This document shows, in pieces, positions 12,364 through 20,728 of a DNA stretch of 20,728 nt. The stretch is from a virus, in IMG/VR virus record IMGVR_UViG_3300025869_000128, positions 1 through 20,728 of that record; one strand, written 5' to 3'. A program made the position numbers and the translations under genes. Every line of letters starts with the position of its first letter. Position 1 is the first letter of the stretch. The notes beneath the pieces are model-generated. The model ran no database searches and was not told the origin of the DNA. It saw nothing but the letters and a program-made list of their open reading frames with translations.

Positions 12364-15300
12364 ATGCCACTCAATAAGCTTGACAATTTCATTAAGAATA
12401 CCGAAGGTCGTATACTATATGTAAGTCCATCAGATTTAGATGCTACAGATAGTATTGATAATCAAGGTAATTCACTTGCTCGTCCATTTAAGACAATTCA
12501 GAGAGCTATTTTAGAATCTGCTCGTTTTTCTTACTTAAGAGGGGCATCTAACGATTTAATTGAGAAGACCACAATTCTTTTGATGCCAGGTGAACATACT
12601 ATTGACAATAGACCTGGATTTAAAATAAAAAATTCAAGTGGAGTAGCAAAGGTAGTATCTCCATCAGATGCAGAATCTGATGCGGCAGTCACTTTAAATT
12701 TAGATTTAAATTCAAACTTTGATTTAACTCAAGAAGACAACGTTTTATATAAATTTAATAGTGTTAATGGTGGAACTATTGTACCCAGAGGTACATCTAT
12801 TGTTGGTCTTGACTTAAGAAAAACTAAAATTAGACCTCTTTATGTACCAAATCCTACTGATGTTGATGTAGATAATAGTGCTATTTTTAGAATTACTGGT
12901 ACTTGTTACTTCTGGCAGTTTTCATTTTTTGATGGGAATGAAAACGGATTAGTCTACACTGACCCTACTGATTTTAGTAACAATAATAAATCCAAACCTA
13001 TCTTCTCGCACCATAAACTTACTTGCTTTGAGTATGCTGACGGTGTGAATATTGTCAATAGATCCTTATATGGAACTTTGACAGATCTTGATATGTATTA
13101 TGCAAAACTTTCTAATGCATATAATACAGGATCAGGATCACCAAGTAGAAATATTGATGCTAAGTTTCCTTCCGACACTGAGGGATTTGCAAAACAGAGA
13201 CCAGAGTGGGAAATTGTTGGTGCATTTGCTTCTGATCCAATTTCTATCAGTTCAATTGAAGCTGGATCTGGAGGAACTCCAACTAACCAAGTTACGGTAA
13301 CAACTGTCACTGATCATAATTTATCGGCAGGAACTCCGATTAAAATTAGTGGAGTAGATCCTGAGGATTATAATATTTCAACAAAAGTACAACTTGTTGA
13401 TGCAGATAATCCAAGAGTATTTACATATCTATTACCAACATTTAGAAAGAACCTTCCTACTCCAGGAAATGCATCTGGTGCAGAAGTAACCATTGAAACT
13501 GATACCGTTACTGGTGCTTCTCCTTACATCTTTAATATTTCAATGCGTTCCGTTTTTGGTATGAATGGAATGCACGCTGATGGTGCTAAGGCATCTGGTT
13601 TCCGTTCGATGGTTGTGGCACAGTTTACTGGTGTTTCACTTCAAAAAGACGATAGAGCATTTGTAAAGTATAATCAATCTTCTCGTTCTTATAATGGTAT
13701 TTCTCTTTCAAGAGTGGCCGGATCAGAACTTTCAAATGGATCATCATCAACTAATAATGAGACCGTATATCACCTTGATACTGATGCCATTTATAGAAAC
13801 ACTTGGGAACACTCTCATATTAAAGTTTCGAATGATGCAATTCTACAAATTGTTTCGGTCTTTGCGATTGGATTTAACAAACACTTTGAAATTTCTAGTG
13901 GTGGTGACGCATCAATCACAAACTCAAATTCCAACTTTGGTCAATTATCGCTAGTATCCGAAGGATTTAAAAAAGAAGCATTTGAAAAAGATAACAAGGC
14001 ATTTATTACAAATATTATACTGCCAAGGTCAAACGTAGTTGCAGAAGAAGATATTGACTGGTTGACGATTGATGTTGGTATTACTACGTCAGTTGGTATT
14101 TCCACTAACTTATACTTAAGAGAGTTCACTTCTGAAGATGATGTTCCACCAACACTAACTCAGGGTTATAGGGTTGGTGCAAAAGTAAATGATAAATTAT
14201 TTGTAAATATTGATGGATCTCGATATGAAGCAAATATTTTAATGGAAAACGGAGTTGATAACTCCTTTAGAGAATTTGATGTATCATCTGTAGTGAGTAG
14301 TAAATTTACTATTGGTATTAATCATGGACTTAAAACTGGCGAAAAGGTTATTTTATTAAGTGATGATGGAGATTATCCTGAAAATATTACTCCACACATA
14401 CCATATTATGTTGTTGCTTTTGATACTGCTCCTAATTTAGATAAAATTCAATTAGCACCTACAAAAGTTGATGCAGAAAATGGAAATAATATTACTGTTT
14501 ATGGTGGAACTAAGTTAAGAATTCAATCAAGAGTAACAGACAAAATTTCTGGTGAAGCAGGACATCCAGTACAATTTGATAGTGCTCAGAATCGTTGGTT
14601 CATCCATGTAAATAATTCAAATACAATTTATACCAAATTAGCAAGTTCTGGTGTTGCTGGAATTGGAGCAGAAACTGATCCAACATTTATCAAAAGAACA
14701 CCTGATAATAGAAGTTTAGATGAAAAAGTATATAAGTTTAGAGCAGTAATTCCTAAAGAATTAGTTAATGGTAAAAATCCCGAATCTGGATTTGTTATTC
14801 AAGAATCAAGCACTACGGAAGCCCGTGATGCGAATGATTTTACTTTATCTGATATTACAATTAGTGATTTCAATTTCAAGAAAAATAATAGATTTATTGC
14901 AAAATGTACTCATTCATCAACCACCTCAACTCTTACAACTGAACTTCCACATAACCTAGAAGTTGGTGATCAAGTCATTATTAAAAATGCAACCGATAGC
15001 ACCAATAGTGATGGGGCAATTAATGAAGGATACAATGGAACATTTATTGTTGCAAGTATTCCAAATAATATGGAGTTTACTTATACAAACTCCCAAAGTC
15101 CTGGTGCATCATCGACTAATGATACGAGTGTAAGAAATCAAAATCTTCCAAGATTTGAGAGGAATGATGTAAAGTCTAACTTTTATATTTACAGAACAGA
15201 AATTATTGATGAATATATTGAAGGAGTTCAAAATGGTGTATATCACTTATATGCACTCAAAGCTGATGCATCGATCCCCAATGAATTTACAGACTTACAA

Positions 15301-17664
15301 TTTAGCCAAAACGTAACTGATTTCTATCCACAATTAGATAGAGACAATGTAAATGACTCTCCACTATCAACAAAAACTTATGCGGCATCTTCTCCATTAG
15401 GTCAAGTTGTTACTAGTGATTTAAAAGGAAGTATTACGAGAGAAACATCTGATAAAGTAATTACAAAACTCAATAAAAATCTAACAGTTAGTGCAGTTAC
15501 ACCACAGTCTGCAGGTGTCTCCACAGTTACATTTACTAGAAATCATGAATTTAATCGTGCAATAACAGGAACTCTTTCTGCAGGAACTGGAATCAGAACT
15601 GATGGAACATATTATAATGTAAAACTTTATAATGATGCTTCATATAGCACTTGGAGTGGAGCAACAGCAAAAGTTATAGTTGCTGGTAATGCAATCACTT
15701 CATTCCAAATTCAATCTCAGGGTTCTGGATATTCTGATGGTGATGTATTGTATTTTGATAACGATGCTATTGATGGAAATCAGGATGGAACAATTACTTT
15801 AGATACGGCAGGAATTGCAACAGCTACTGGTGATGTAGTTCAGGTCACTGGTATTGGAACAGTATCTGATGGATATTATCGTATTGCCAACATTCCTAGT
15901 AAGAATCAAATTGGAATATCCAGAACCACTGGAGATCCATCTATCTTTGCCGATCACATTGTAATACCTGTAGGTCAATCTATTGCTATCGGATCGACAT
16001 CATTTAATGCTACAACAAAGATAACGACATTTAATTGTAATAATGCTCATGGATTAGTTTCTGGAAACAAATTTAGAGTTATTGATACATCCAACAATAA
16101 CTTGGGAGATTTTATTGTCAAGTCTAAAGTTGGAGTTACAACTTTCACTGCAGAAACTACAGTAGAATTAACAAATCCTGCGTTTATTCTTCAACATTAT
16201 TTCTCTTCTAACTCGGGTGTTTCCGATAGAAGTAATGAAAATCTCGCATCTAGATCAAAAACTCTTTATGGAAATGATTCGCTTGTAATTAGTAATAGTG
16301 GAAGTTCAATTGGAGTAAATACAACACTAATTCCAATTTCTCATCCATCTTCAGGTATCGGAACAACTGAAAGATTTCCAATTGGAACATATGTTCAAAT
16401 TGAGGACGAGATTATGAGAATTTCATCTTCCTCTCTAACTGGAACAAATAAACTTTCTGTTATTCGTGGTATTTTCTCTACCAATTCTTCTTCACATGCC
16501 GATGGATCACTAATTCGTAAGATTAATGTTTTACCAGTAGAATTTAGAAGACCATCTACAGTTCGTGCATCTGGACACACATTTGAATATCTTGGTTATG
16601 GTCCAGGTAACTATTCTACAGGTCTTCCTCAGGTTCAAACAAAATCACTGACAGAGAAGGAAGAATTCTTATCTCAGGCACAGGAAAGATCTGCTGGTAT
16701 TGTTGTTTACACTGGTATGAACAACAGAGGTGACTTTTATATTGGTAATACTAAGAAGTCATCTGCAACTGGCGAAGAAACATCATTCGATACTCCAATT
16801 CCCACAGTTACAGGTGAAGATCCAGCAAGACTGAGTGTTATCTTTGATGAAGTGACTGTTAAAGAAAGAATTATTGTTGAGGGTGGTGATTCGGGAGAAA
16901 TTCTTTCTCAGTTTGATGGTCCAGTAACATTTAATAATGGCGTTAGAATTAAGGATACTCTTTCTTTATCCGGAAGATTTAGAGTATTAAATACAACACA
17001 ATCAACCAATAGTAATTCTGGTGCAATTATTGTTGATGGTGGTGTTGGTATTGATAAAGACTTATATGTTGGTGGAGTTGCTAATTTTAATAGCCTTGAT
17101 CTGACAGGAACGTTTAGTTGTGCTGGTATTGCTACACTAGCAAAAAATGGTGGTATTACTACTACTGGTGGAGATCTTTTTGTTGGTGGTGCTACTACCA
17201 CTACAGATTTATCAGCTGGTAATCTACAAATAGCAGTTACAGATGACAATACAATCGATAGCAAGAGTGGCAATCTTAAATTAGGTGCTTTTACAGGATC
17301 ATATGTTGCCATTCAGACTAATACAACAATTACCGGAATATTAAGTGTTACTGACGATATTACTGCATTCTGGACATCTGACTCAAGATTGAAAGATAAT
17401 GTCAATCTCATTGATAATCCTCTTGAAAAAGTAATTTCTATCAGTGGTAATACATTTGAGTGGAATGAAAAATCCAATAAGTCTGGACATGATGTTGGTC
17501 TGATCGCACAAGAGATTGAAAAAGTGCTTCCAGAAGCAGTTGTAACAAGAGATAATGGTTATCTTGCAGTGGATTATCATAAAGTAATACCATTGCTTGT
17601 AGAGGCAATTAAGGAGCTCTCTGATAAGGTAGAAACACTTGAGCAAAAATTATCCGATAAATAA
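12364..17664 (+). CDS. Giant fibre/spike protein with C-terminal S74-type self-cleaving chaperone
   Basis: 1766 residues. The N-terminus (about 15-60) reads GRILYVSPSDLDATD and then GNSLARPFKTIQRAI, the entry typical of pectin-lyase-like beta-helix proteins; I believe such N-termini are common in large cyanophage structural proteins. The middle is long beta-repeat sequence with hinge-like motifs (NHGLKTGEKVIL, LPHNLEVGDQVII, NAHGLVSGNKFRV: the same N/H-x-L-x-x-G-x-x-V unit several times). Residues about 1669-1766 form an S74 intramolecular chaperone: TSDSRLKDNV with candidate cleavage Ser1672 (codon 17377-17379), FEWNEKS, GLIAQEIEKVLPEAV, then VDYHKVIPLLVEAIKEL and a short coiled coil. In this family the domain trimerises the fibre and cuts itself off. 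Likely a host-contact fibre or baseplate spike. No clear Shine-Dalgarno. Confidence 0.75.
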   Translation: MPLNKLDNFIKNTEGRILYVSPSDLDATDSIDNQGNSLARPFKTIQRAILESARFSYLRGASNDLIEKTTILLMPGEHTIDNRPGFKIKNSSGVAKVVSPSDAESDAAVTLNLDLNSNFDLTQEDNVLYKFNSVNGGTIVPRGTSIVGLDLRKTKIRPLYVPNPTDVDVDNSAIFRITGTCYFWQFSFFDGNENGLVYTDPTDFSNNNKSKPIFSHHKLTCFEYADGVNIVNRSLYGTLTDLDMYYAKLSNAYNTGSGSPSRNIDAKFPSDTEGFAKQRPEWEIVGAFASDPISISSIEAGSGGTPTNQVTVTTVTDHNLSAGTPIKISGVDPEDYNISTKVQLVDADNPRVFTYLLPTFRKNLPTPGNASGAEVTIETDTVTGASPYIFNISMRSVFGMNGMHADGAKASGFRSMVVAQFTGVSLQKDDRAFVKYNQSSRSYNGISLSRVAGSELSNGSSSTNNETVYHLDTDAIYRNTWEHSHIKVSNDAILQIVSVFAIGFNKHFEISSGGDASITNSNSNFGQLSLVSEGFKKEAFEKDNKAFITNIILPRSNVVAEEDIDWLTIDVGITTSVGISTNLYLREFTSEDDVPPTLTQGYRVGAKVNDKLFVNIDGSRYEANILMENGVDNSFREFDVSSVVSSKFTIGINHGLKTGEKVILLSDDGDYPENITPHIPYYVVAFDTAPNLDKIQLAPTKVDAENGNNITVYGGTKLRIQSRVTDKISGEAGHPVQFDSAQNRWFIHVNNSNTIYTKLASSGVAGIGAETDPTFIKRTPDNRSLDEKVYKFRAVIPKELVNGKNPESGFVIQESSTTEARDANDFTLSDITISDFNFKKNNRFIAKCTHSSTTSTLTTELPHNLEVGDQVIIKNATDSTNSDGAINEGYNGTFIVASIPNNMEFTYTNSQSPGASSTNDTSVRNQNLPRFERNDVKSNFYIYRTEIIDEYIEGVQNGVYHLYALKADASIPNEFTDLQFSQNVTDFYPQLDRDNVNDSPLSTKTYAASSPLGQVVTSDLKGSITRETSDKVITKLNKNLTVSAVTPQSAGVSTVTFTRNHEFNRAITGTLSAGTGIRTDGTYYNVKLYNDASYSTWSGATAKVIVAGNAITSFQIQSQGSGYSDGDVLYFDNDAIDGNQDGTITLDTAGIATATGDVVQVTGIGTVSDGYYRIANIPSKNQIGISRTTGDPSIFADHIVIPVGQSIAIGSTSFNATTKITTFNCNNAHGLVSGNKFRVIDTSNNNLGDFIVKSKVGVTTFTAETTVELTNPAFILQHYFSSNSGVSDRSNENLASRSKTLYGNDSLVISNSGSSIGVNTTLIPISHPSSGIGTTERFPIGTYVQIEDEIMRISSSSLTGTNKLSVIRGIFSTNSSSHADGSLIRKINVLPVEFRRPSTVRASGHTFEYLGYGPGNYSTGLPQVQTKSLTEKEEFLSQAQERSAGIVVYTGMNNRGDFYIGNTKKSSATGEETSFDTPIPTVTGEDPARLSVIFDEVTVKERIIVEGGDSGEILSQFDGPVTFNNGVRIKDTLSLSGRFRVLNTTQSTNSNSGAIIVDGGVGIDKDLYVGGVANFNSLDLTGTFSCAGIATLAKNGGITTTGGDLFVGGATTTTDLSAGNLQIAVTDDNTIDSKSGNLKLGAFTGSYVAIQTNTTITGILSVTDDITAFWTSDSRLKDNVNLIDNPLEKVISISGNTFEWNEKSNKSGHDVGLIAQEIEKVLPEAVVTRDNGYLAVDYHKVIPLLVEAIKELSDKVETLEQKLSDK
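17657..17663 (+). promoter_or_regulatory. Late-promoter-like element ATAAATA
   Basis: ATAAATA overlapping the stop codon of the giant fibre gene, 25 bases before ATG 17682. Confidence 0.5.
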
Positions 17665-17681
17665 CTCTAAAGATTATAATA

Positions 17682-20438
17682 ATGGCAAATTATAGAAAGT
17701 CATTTAATTTTAGGAATGGTGTTCAGGTTGATAATGATAATTTTATTGTAAATGCAAATGGACTGGTTGGAATTGGAACTTCAATTCCAACTGAGGTTAT
17801 AGATGCTGTCGGAAACGCAAAAATTAGTGGATTTACTACAACAGATACATTAGGTGTTGCAAACACTGCTAGTTTTTACAACTCCGTAAACGTTGGATCA
17901 AATGTCAGTATTGATTCAGGAACTGGTTTTATTAATGCATCCAAATTTATTGGAGATGCTAGTGGTCTCACAAATATATATGCCATCTCAACAACGGGAT
18001 GGGTGGCACAAGGTGTTGGATTACATACTTTCAGACAAGTTGGTATCGGAACTACAAATCCAGTATATAGTCTTCAAGTAGGATTTGATCCTGCATCTAG
18101 CACCGGTATTGGAATGACTTCTGGTAATATTCGTGCCAGTGGAGTTATTACTGCTACGAGTTTTGTTGGTGAATTGACCGGAGATGTAACTGGTAATATT
18201 ATAGGTAATGTAACTGGCAATATTACAGGAGATCTAACTGGTGTTGCGTCAACTGCAACACAACTCGAAAATGCAAGAAACTTCTCCATTGCAGGAGATT
18301 TGGAAGCAAGTGCAATATCTTTTGATGGAACAGGAAATGTTTCTTTAGCATCTACTCTTTCATCAAGTTTTAATGCTAATACTAGTGGTATCATTACAGC
18401 AAATACATTTTCTGGTATTTTAACATCATCTTCTGGTCATATTACCGATGCGACCATCATCGATGGAACTATTACCAGAATGGATGTTGGTATCGGAACT
18501 TTTGATAGCATAAGAGTTGATACGACCACAAATACTACAGTTGATGTTACTGGTAATGATAGTGCATCTATAAGTGTTGGTGCCTCTGTTGGTGCCGGAA
18601 ATAGTAGTGCTGTAATTAAATATACTTCTTCGACCGGTGGAGTAGAAATTTCTAATTATGATACTGGTGATGTATCTGTACTTTTACATGAAGGAACAGG
18701 TGCCGGAACAACCGGTGGATTTAAAGTATCCCACAACAATATTACTGTCCTTAATGCATATTATGACGGTAGAGTTGCCATTAATAAAGCATTACCAGAT
18801 ACTGGATACAATTTAGATGTAAATGGTGATGCTAAGATTACGGGAATTTTAAGTACGAGTGATTATATTACAATTCGTGCAGGTGAAGGAAATCAGGTCA
18901 CTGTTCCTGATGCCAATGGCAATTTCCCGGCAAATCCAGCTTTTAATATTGATATTAATACTGGAGTGAGTACTTTTAATTCTATTGCAATTGGTGGATC
19001 TATTATATCATCAGCAATTCCAGCAGCAGTGATAGGAATTGGAACTACAACTGGCGGTGGCAACACTGTTGCAATTGGAACAGATAATGTAAGAATAAAT
19101 GCAGATCTTACAGTATCTTCTGGAAGTTCAATAACAGTAGATAATTTAAATGTTTTAAACAGTACTATACTTTCTGAATCAGTAGTAGGACCTAGTGATA
19201 CTGATATGACTATTTCGAATGGAAATAGTTCTATCGTATTAAATGCAGATGTTATAGTATCTACTGCAAATTCAATAACAGTAGGTAGTATAGTCGCAAC
19301 TGGTATAACAGCTGGTATTATTACGACAAATAATTTAACTGTTTCGAACAATGTTTCACTTCCAAATGGATTGGGTGTTAGTTTAGGACTCGTTACAACG
19401 ACTGGTCTTTTAGAGATTGGTGCTGGTGCAACTGTCATCGCAAGTAACTTTTATGTTGGTGCTGGCAATACATCAGAATTCTCATCAGGAACTGTAAATG
19501 TTTTCGATTCAAATTTTGTATTTGGATTTTCTACATCAGTTGCTTCTGATTCATCTCTTAATAATTTTGAAATATTCAAAAGTGATGGAGATATCGCAGA
19601 TATTGCCGCTACAACTGACGCAACATTCATTAATAATGGTAATTTTATCGGAATTGGAACAACAGCAAATCAATATACATCTAGTAATAAAATTACAATC
19701 AAGGGAGATAAAATATTACAAGGAAGCAATTCGTTATTAGATAACGTTGCTATCGGAACCAATAATTATAGATTTGATCCTAGAGGTGAAAACACCTTTA
19801 CTCCTGGTAATGAATTTAATGCCCCCGAGTTTCAGTATGGAAAATTTCAAGTTCATTCAAATGGAAATGTAACATTTGTCAATGATGGAATTATTAGATT
19901 TGTCCCGTCTATAGGAATTGCTACAGTAGGATTTGGATCAACTAATGGTGGAGTTATATTTGATACTGCTGGTGATAATATAGCAGCTGCATCAGTTCTT
20001 GGAATTAATACTTTCTTCCCAAGATGTGTTCTTGATGTTGGTTATGCTTCAACAGCAGTAAATAGTTACTTCTTGCCACCAGTAGTTACTGAATCTGAAC
20101 TTGATATAATAAGAAATCTTCCAAATTTAACAAATAATCTTGGACATCAACAGTCAATAGAAGCAACTCCTGATGGTGTTCTTGGTGGTGCTCTTGTATT
20201 TAATAGTACAAATACAAGACTTGAAGTTGGTATAGGAACTACCACATTCTGTGGTATTGCAACACTTTCTAATAACCATACTGGTTTTAGTGCTTTTGTT
20301 CCTCCAAAGATGACAACAACTGAAAGAACCACAATGACCACTTCTGGTGTAGAAGAGGGTGGAGTCATTTATAACACAAGTCTTAATAAATTACAATTCT
20401 ATAATGGAACTTCATGGGAAACTATAACAAGTAGTTGA
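17682..20438 (+). CDS. Tail fibre protein
   Basis: 918 residues, all beta-type repeat sequence rich in Gly, Thr, Asn and Ile. It starts ANYRKSFNFRNGVQVDNDNF. Motifs of the form VGIGTTNP recur (residues about 29-35, 120-127 and several more), as in many trimeric phage fibres. Residues 163-187 are a four-residue periodic run (GELT GDVT GNII GNVT GNIT GDLT G) followed by ATQLENAR and FDGTGNVSLASTL, also a known fibre pattern. The C-terminal ~55 residues (FVPPKMTTTERTTM ... GGVIYNTSLNKLQFYNGTSW) match the small knob common at phage fibre ends. No S74 domain here, unlike the upstream gene. Likely a receptor-contact or connector fibre under the late promoter above. The stop is overlapped by the -35 of a downstream early-type promoter. 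Confidence 0.75.
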   Translation: MANYRKSFNFRNGVQVDNDNFIVNANGLVGIGTSIPTEVIDAVGNAKISGFTTTDTLGVANTASFYNSVNVGSNVSIDSGTGFINASKFIGDASGLTNIYAISTTGWVAQGVGLHTFRQVGIGTTNPVYSLQVGFDPASSTGIGMTSGNIRASGVITATSFVGELTGDVTGNIIGNVTGNITGDLTGVASTATQLENARNFSIAGDLEASAISFDGTGNVSLASTLSSSFNANTSGIITANTFSGILTSSSGHITDATIIDGTITRMDVGIGTFDSIRVDTTTNTTVDVTGNDSASISVGASVGAGNSSAVIKYTSSTGGVEISNYDTGDVSVLLHEGTGAGTTGGFKVSHNNITVLNAYYDGRVAINKALPDTGYNLDVNGDAKITGILSTSDYITIRAGEGNQVTVPDANGNFPANPAFNIDINTGVSTFNSIAIGGSIISSAIPAAVIGIGTTTGGGNTVAIGTDNVRINADLTVSSGSSITVDNLNVLNSTILSESVVGPSDTDMTISNGNSSIVLNADVIVSTANSITVGSIVATGITAGIITTNNLTVSNNVSLPNGLGVSLGLVTTTGLLEIGAGATVIASNFYVGAGNTSEFSSGTVNVFDSNFVFGFSTSVASDSSLNNFEIFKSDGDIADIAATTDATFINNGNFIGIGTTANQYTSSNKITIKGDKILQGSNSLLDNVAIGTNNYRFDPRGENTFTPGNEFNAPEFQYGKFQVHSNGNVTFVNDGIIRFVPSIGIATVGFGSTNGGVIFDTAGDNIAAASVLGINTFFPRCVLDVGYASTAVNSYFLPPVVTESELDIIRNLPNLTNNLGHQQSIEATPDGVLGGALVFNSTNTRLEVGIGTTTFCGIATLSNNHTGFSAFVPPKMTTTERTTMTTSGVEEGGVIYNTSLNKLQFYNGTSWETITSS
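18168..18239 (+). repeat. Six 12-bp (4-residue) repeats in the fibre gene
   Basis: Consecutive G-x-[LVI]-[TI] units (GELT, GDVT, GNII, GNVT, GNIT, GDLT), with strong DNA similarity between units such as GGTAATGTAACT and GGCAATATTACA. Likely one strand of a triple beta-spiral per unit. Confidence 0.7.
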
Positions 20439-20463
20439 CAAGACTCTAAAAACCATGTAGACT
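20435..20463 (+). promoter_or_regulatory. Sigma-70-like promoter, TTGACA-17-TAGACT
   Basis: Perfect -35 TTGACA (20435-20440), overlapping the fibre stop codon, 17-base spacer, and a 4/6 match -10 TAGACT (20458-20463). It marks the change from late to early-type genes. Confidence 0.55.
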
Positions 20464-20503
20464 ACCTTTGTTAGGGTTGAAGAGGAAGCTATAAGACACT
20501 TTA

Positions 20504-20538
20504 AGAACCGTCTACCAGGTCGCACTGGGGACGGTTCT
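20504..20538 (+). other. Long two-part hairpin between the fibre and helicase genes
   Basis: AGAACCGTC (20504-20512) pairs perfectly with GACGGTTCT (20530-20538); inside it CCAG (20515-20518) pairs with CTGG (20525-20528). No T-run follows, so it is not a classical terminator. It could still end or stabilise the late transcript, or be an operator next to the extended -10 promoter that follows. Confidence 0.6.
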
Positions 20539-20539
20539 C

Positions 20540-20548
20540 TGCTATAAT
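20540..20548 (+). promoter_or_regulatory. Extended -10 promoter TGCTATAAT
   Basis: TGnTATAAT at 20540-20548 is a full extended -10; the -35 position (TCGCAC) is poor, which extended -10 promoters tolerate. The expected start near 20555 would give a leader of about 17 bases before the helicase start. Confidence 0.65.
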
Positions 20549-20571
20549 AAGAAGGTAATCGAGGGACACCT

Positions 20572-20728
20572 TTGACCATCACTCTCAGACCCCATCAACG
20601 CAAGGCACTGAATGAGATGCTGGCATATGACAAAGGTCAGCTGATCATCCCTACGGGTGGTGGTAAGACTTTGTGTATGATATACGATGTTGTTGAGAAT
20701 CAAAAGTATATCGATAATGGTTCTACTA
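20572..20728 (+). CDS. Superfamily 2 helicase, N-terminal fragment (cut by window end)
   Basis: The first 52 codons of a frame open to the window edge. I take TTG 20572 as start: GAGGG at 20561-20565 is well spaced, and the next in-frame ATG (codon 16) would remove the conserved LRPHQRKAL box. The sequence L-T-I-T-L-R-P-H-Q-R-K-A-L-N-E-M is the Q-like motif that precedes the ATPase core in SF2 helicases, followed by QLIIPTGGGKTL, a Walker A/motif I. T4 UvsW carries about 110 residues before this point, so this is either a shorter relative or another phage SF2 helicase. The codon choice is less AT-rich than in the late genes and the promoter is host-type, as expected for an early or middle gene. 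Confidence 0.75.
   Translation, partial: MTITLRPHQRKALNEMLAYDKGQLIIPTGGGKTLCMIYDVVENQKYIDNGST

Noticed and set aside
18168-18242. CRISPR-like or regulatory repeat array in the fibre gene
   Set aside because: The 12-base units are in frame, encode a four-residue structural repeat and have no spacers.
18893-19438. Minus-strand open frame of 181 codons inside the fibre gene, and similar ones elsewhere (for example 864-1244, 6307-6708, 16908-17312)
   Set aside because: They are low-complexity Val/Pro/Ser-rich or Ile/Phe-rich shadows of biased coding on the other strand, with no start signals or recognisable motifs.

Overview
The window looks like a late-gene segment of a T4-like myovirus of the marine cyanophage type (a pelagiphage relative cannot be excluded). 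The evidence is: strongly AT-rich coding sequence; tightly packed genes almost all on one strand; a tail/baseplate hub module with gp27-like and gp5-like parts; two very long fibre-type proteins; a 2-oxoglutarate oxygenase; a small tRNA cluster; and T4-type ATAAATA late-promoter motifs. No integrase, CRISPR array, insertion sequence or photosynthesis gene was seen.

Layout. 1-9388 (+) is a nearly gapless tail module: the 3' end of a probable tail-assembly/baseplate gene; a 597-aa tape-measure-like protein; a second tape-measure-like protein that carries a degenerate M23 (LytM-like) domain; a gp27-like hub protein; a stand-alone gp5-type OB-fold protein; a 597-aa protein of unknown function; a small beta-helical spike-like protein; a protein ending in a fibre-tip-type domain; and a 2OG-Fe(II) oxygenase. 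9368-10105 is a single minus-strand glycosyltransferase-like gene. 10145-11032 is an unknown late gene. 11055-11986 is a GC-richer, early-type unit with a consensus sigma-70 promoter, two small genes (one a Phd/YefM-like antitoxin), three tRNA-like genes and an intrinsic terminator. 12020-20438 is late again: an unknown 102-aa gene, a 1766-aa fibre/spike protein with a C-terminal S74-type self-cleaving chaperone, and a 918-aa fibre. After 20439 there are early-type promoters, a long hairpin and the start of a superfamily 2 helicase cut off by the window end.

How the parts work together. Tape measure, hub, OB-fold collar and beta-helix spike should form the centre of the baseplate and set tail length. 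The fibre-type proteins should mediate host contact. The oxygenase and glycosyltransferase are accessory genes. Two regulatory systems are visible: ATAAATA-like elements 25-39 bases before late genes, and TTGACA/TATAAT-type promoters before the early, GC-richer genes. They decide several start codons: 12020 rather than 11987, and 11108 rather than 11072.

Most unusual points: a tRNA-like gene with a long variable arm but a UAU anticodon next to a short-variable-loop tRNA with a UAA (Leu) anticodon; the T4 gp5 modules split over separate genes with no lysozyme; a tape-measure paralogue whose M23 domain lacks two canonical histidines; and an antisense glycosyltransferase gene with what looks like its own late promoter. 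All functions are inferred from reading the sequence; no database search was run.
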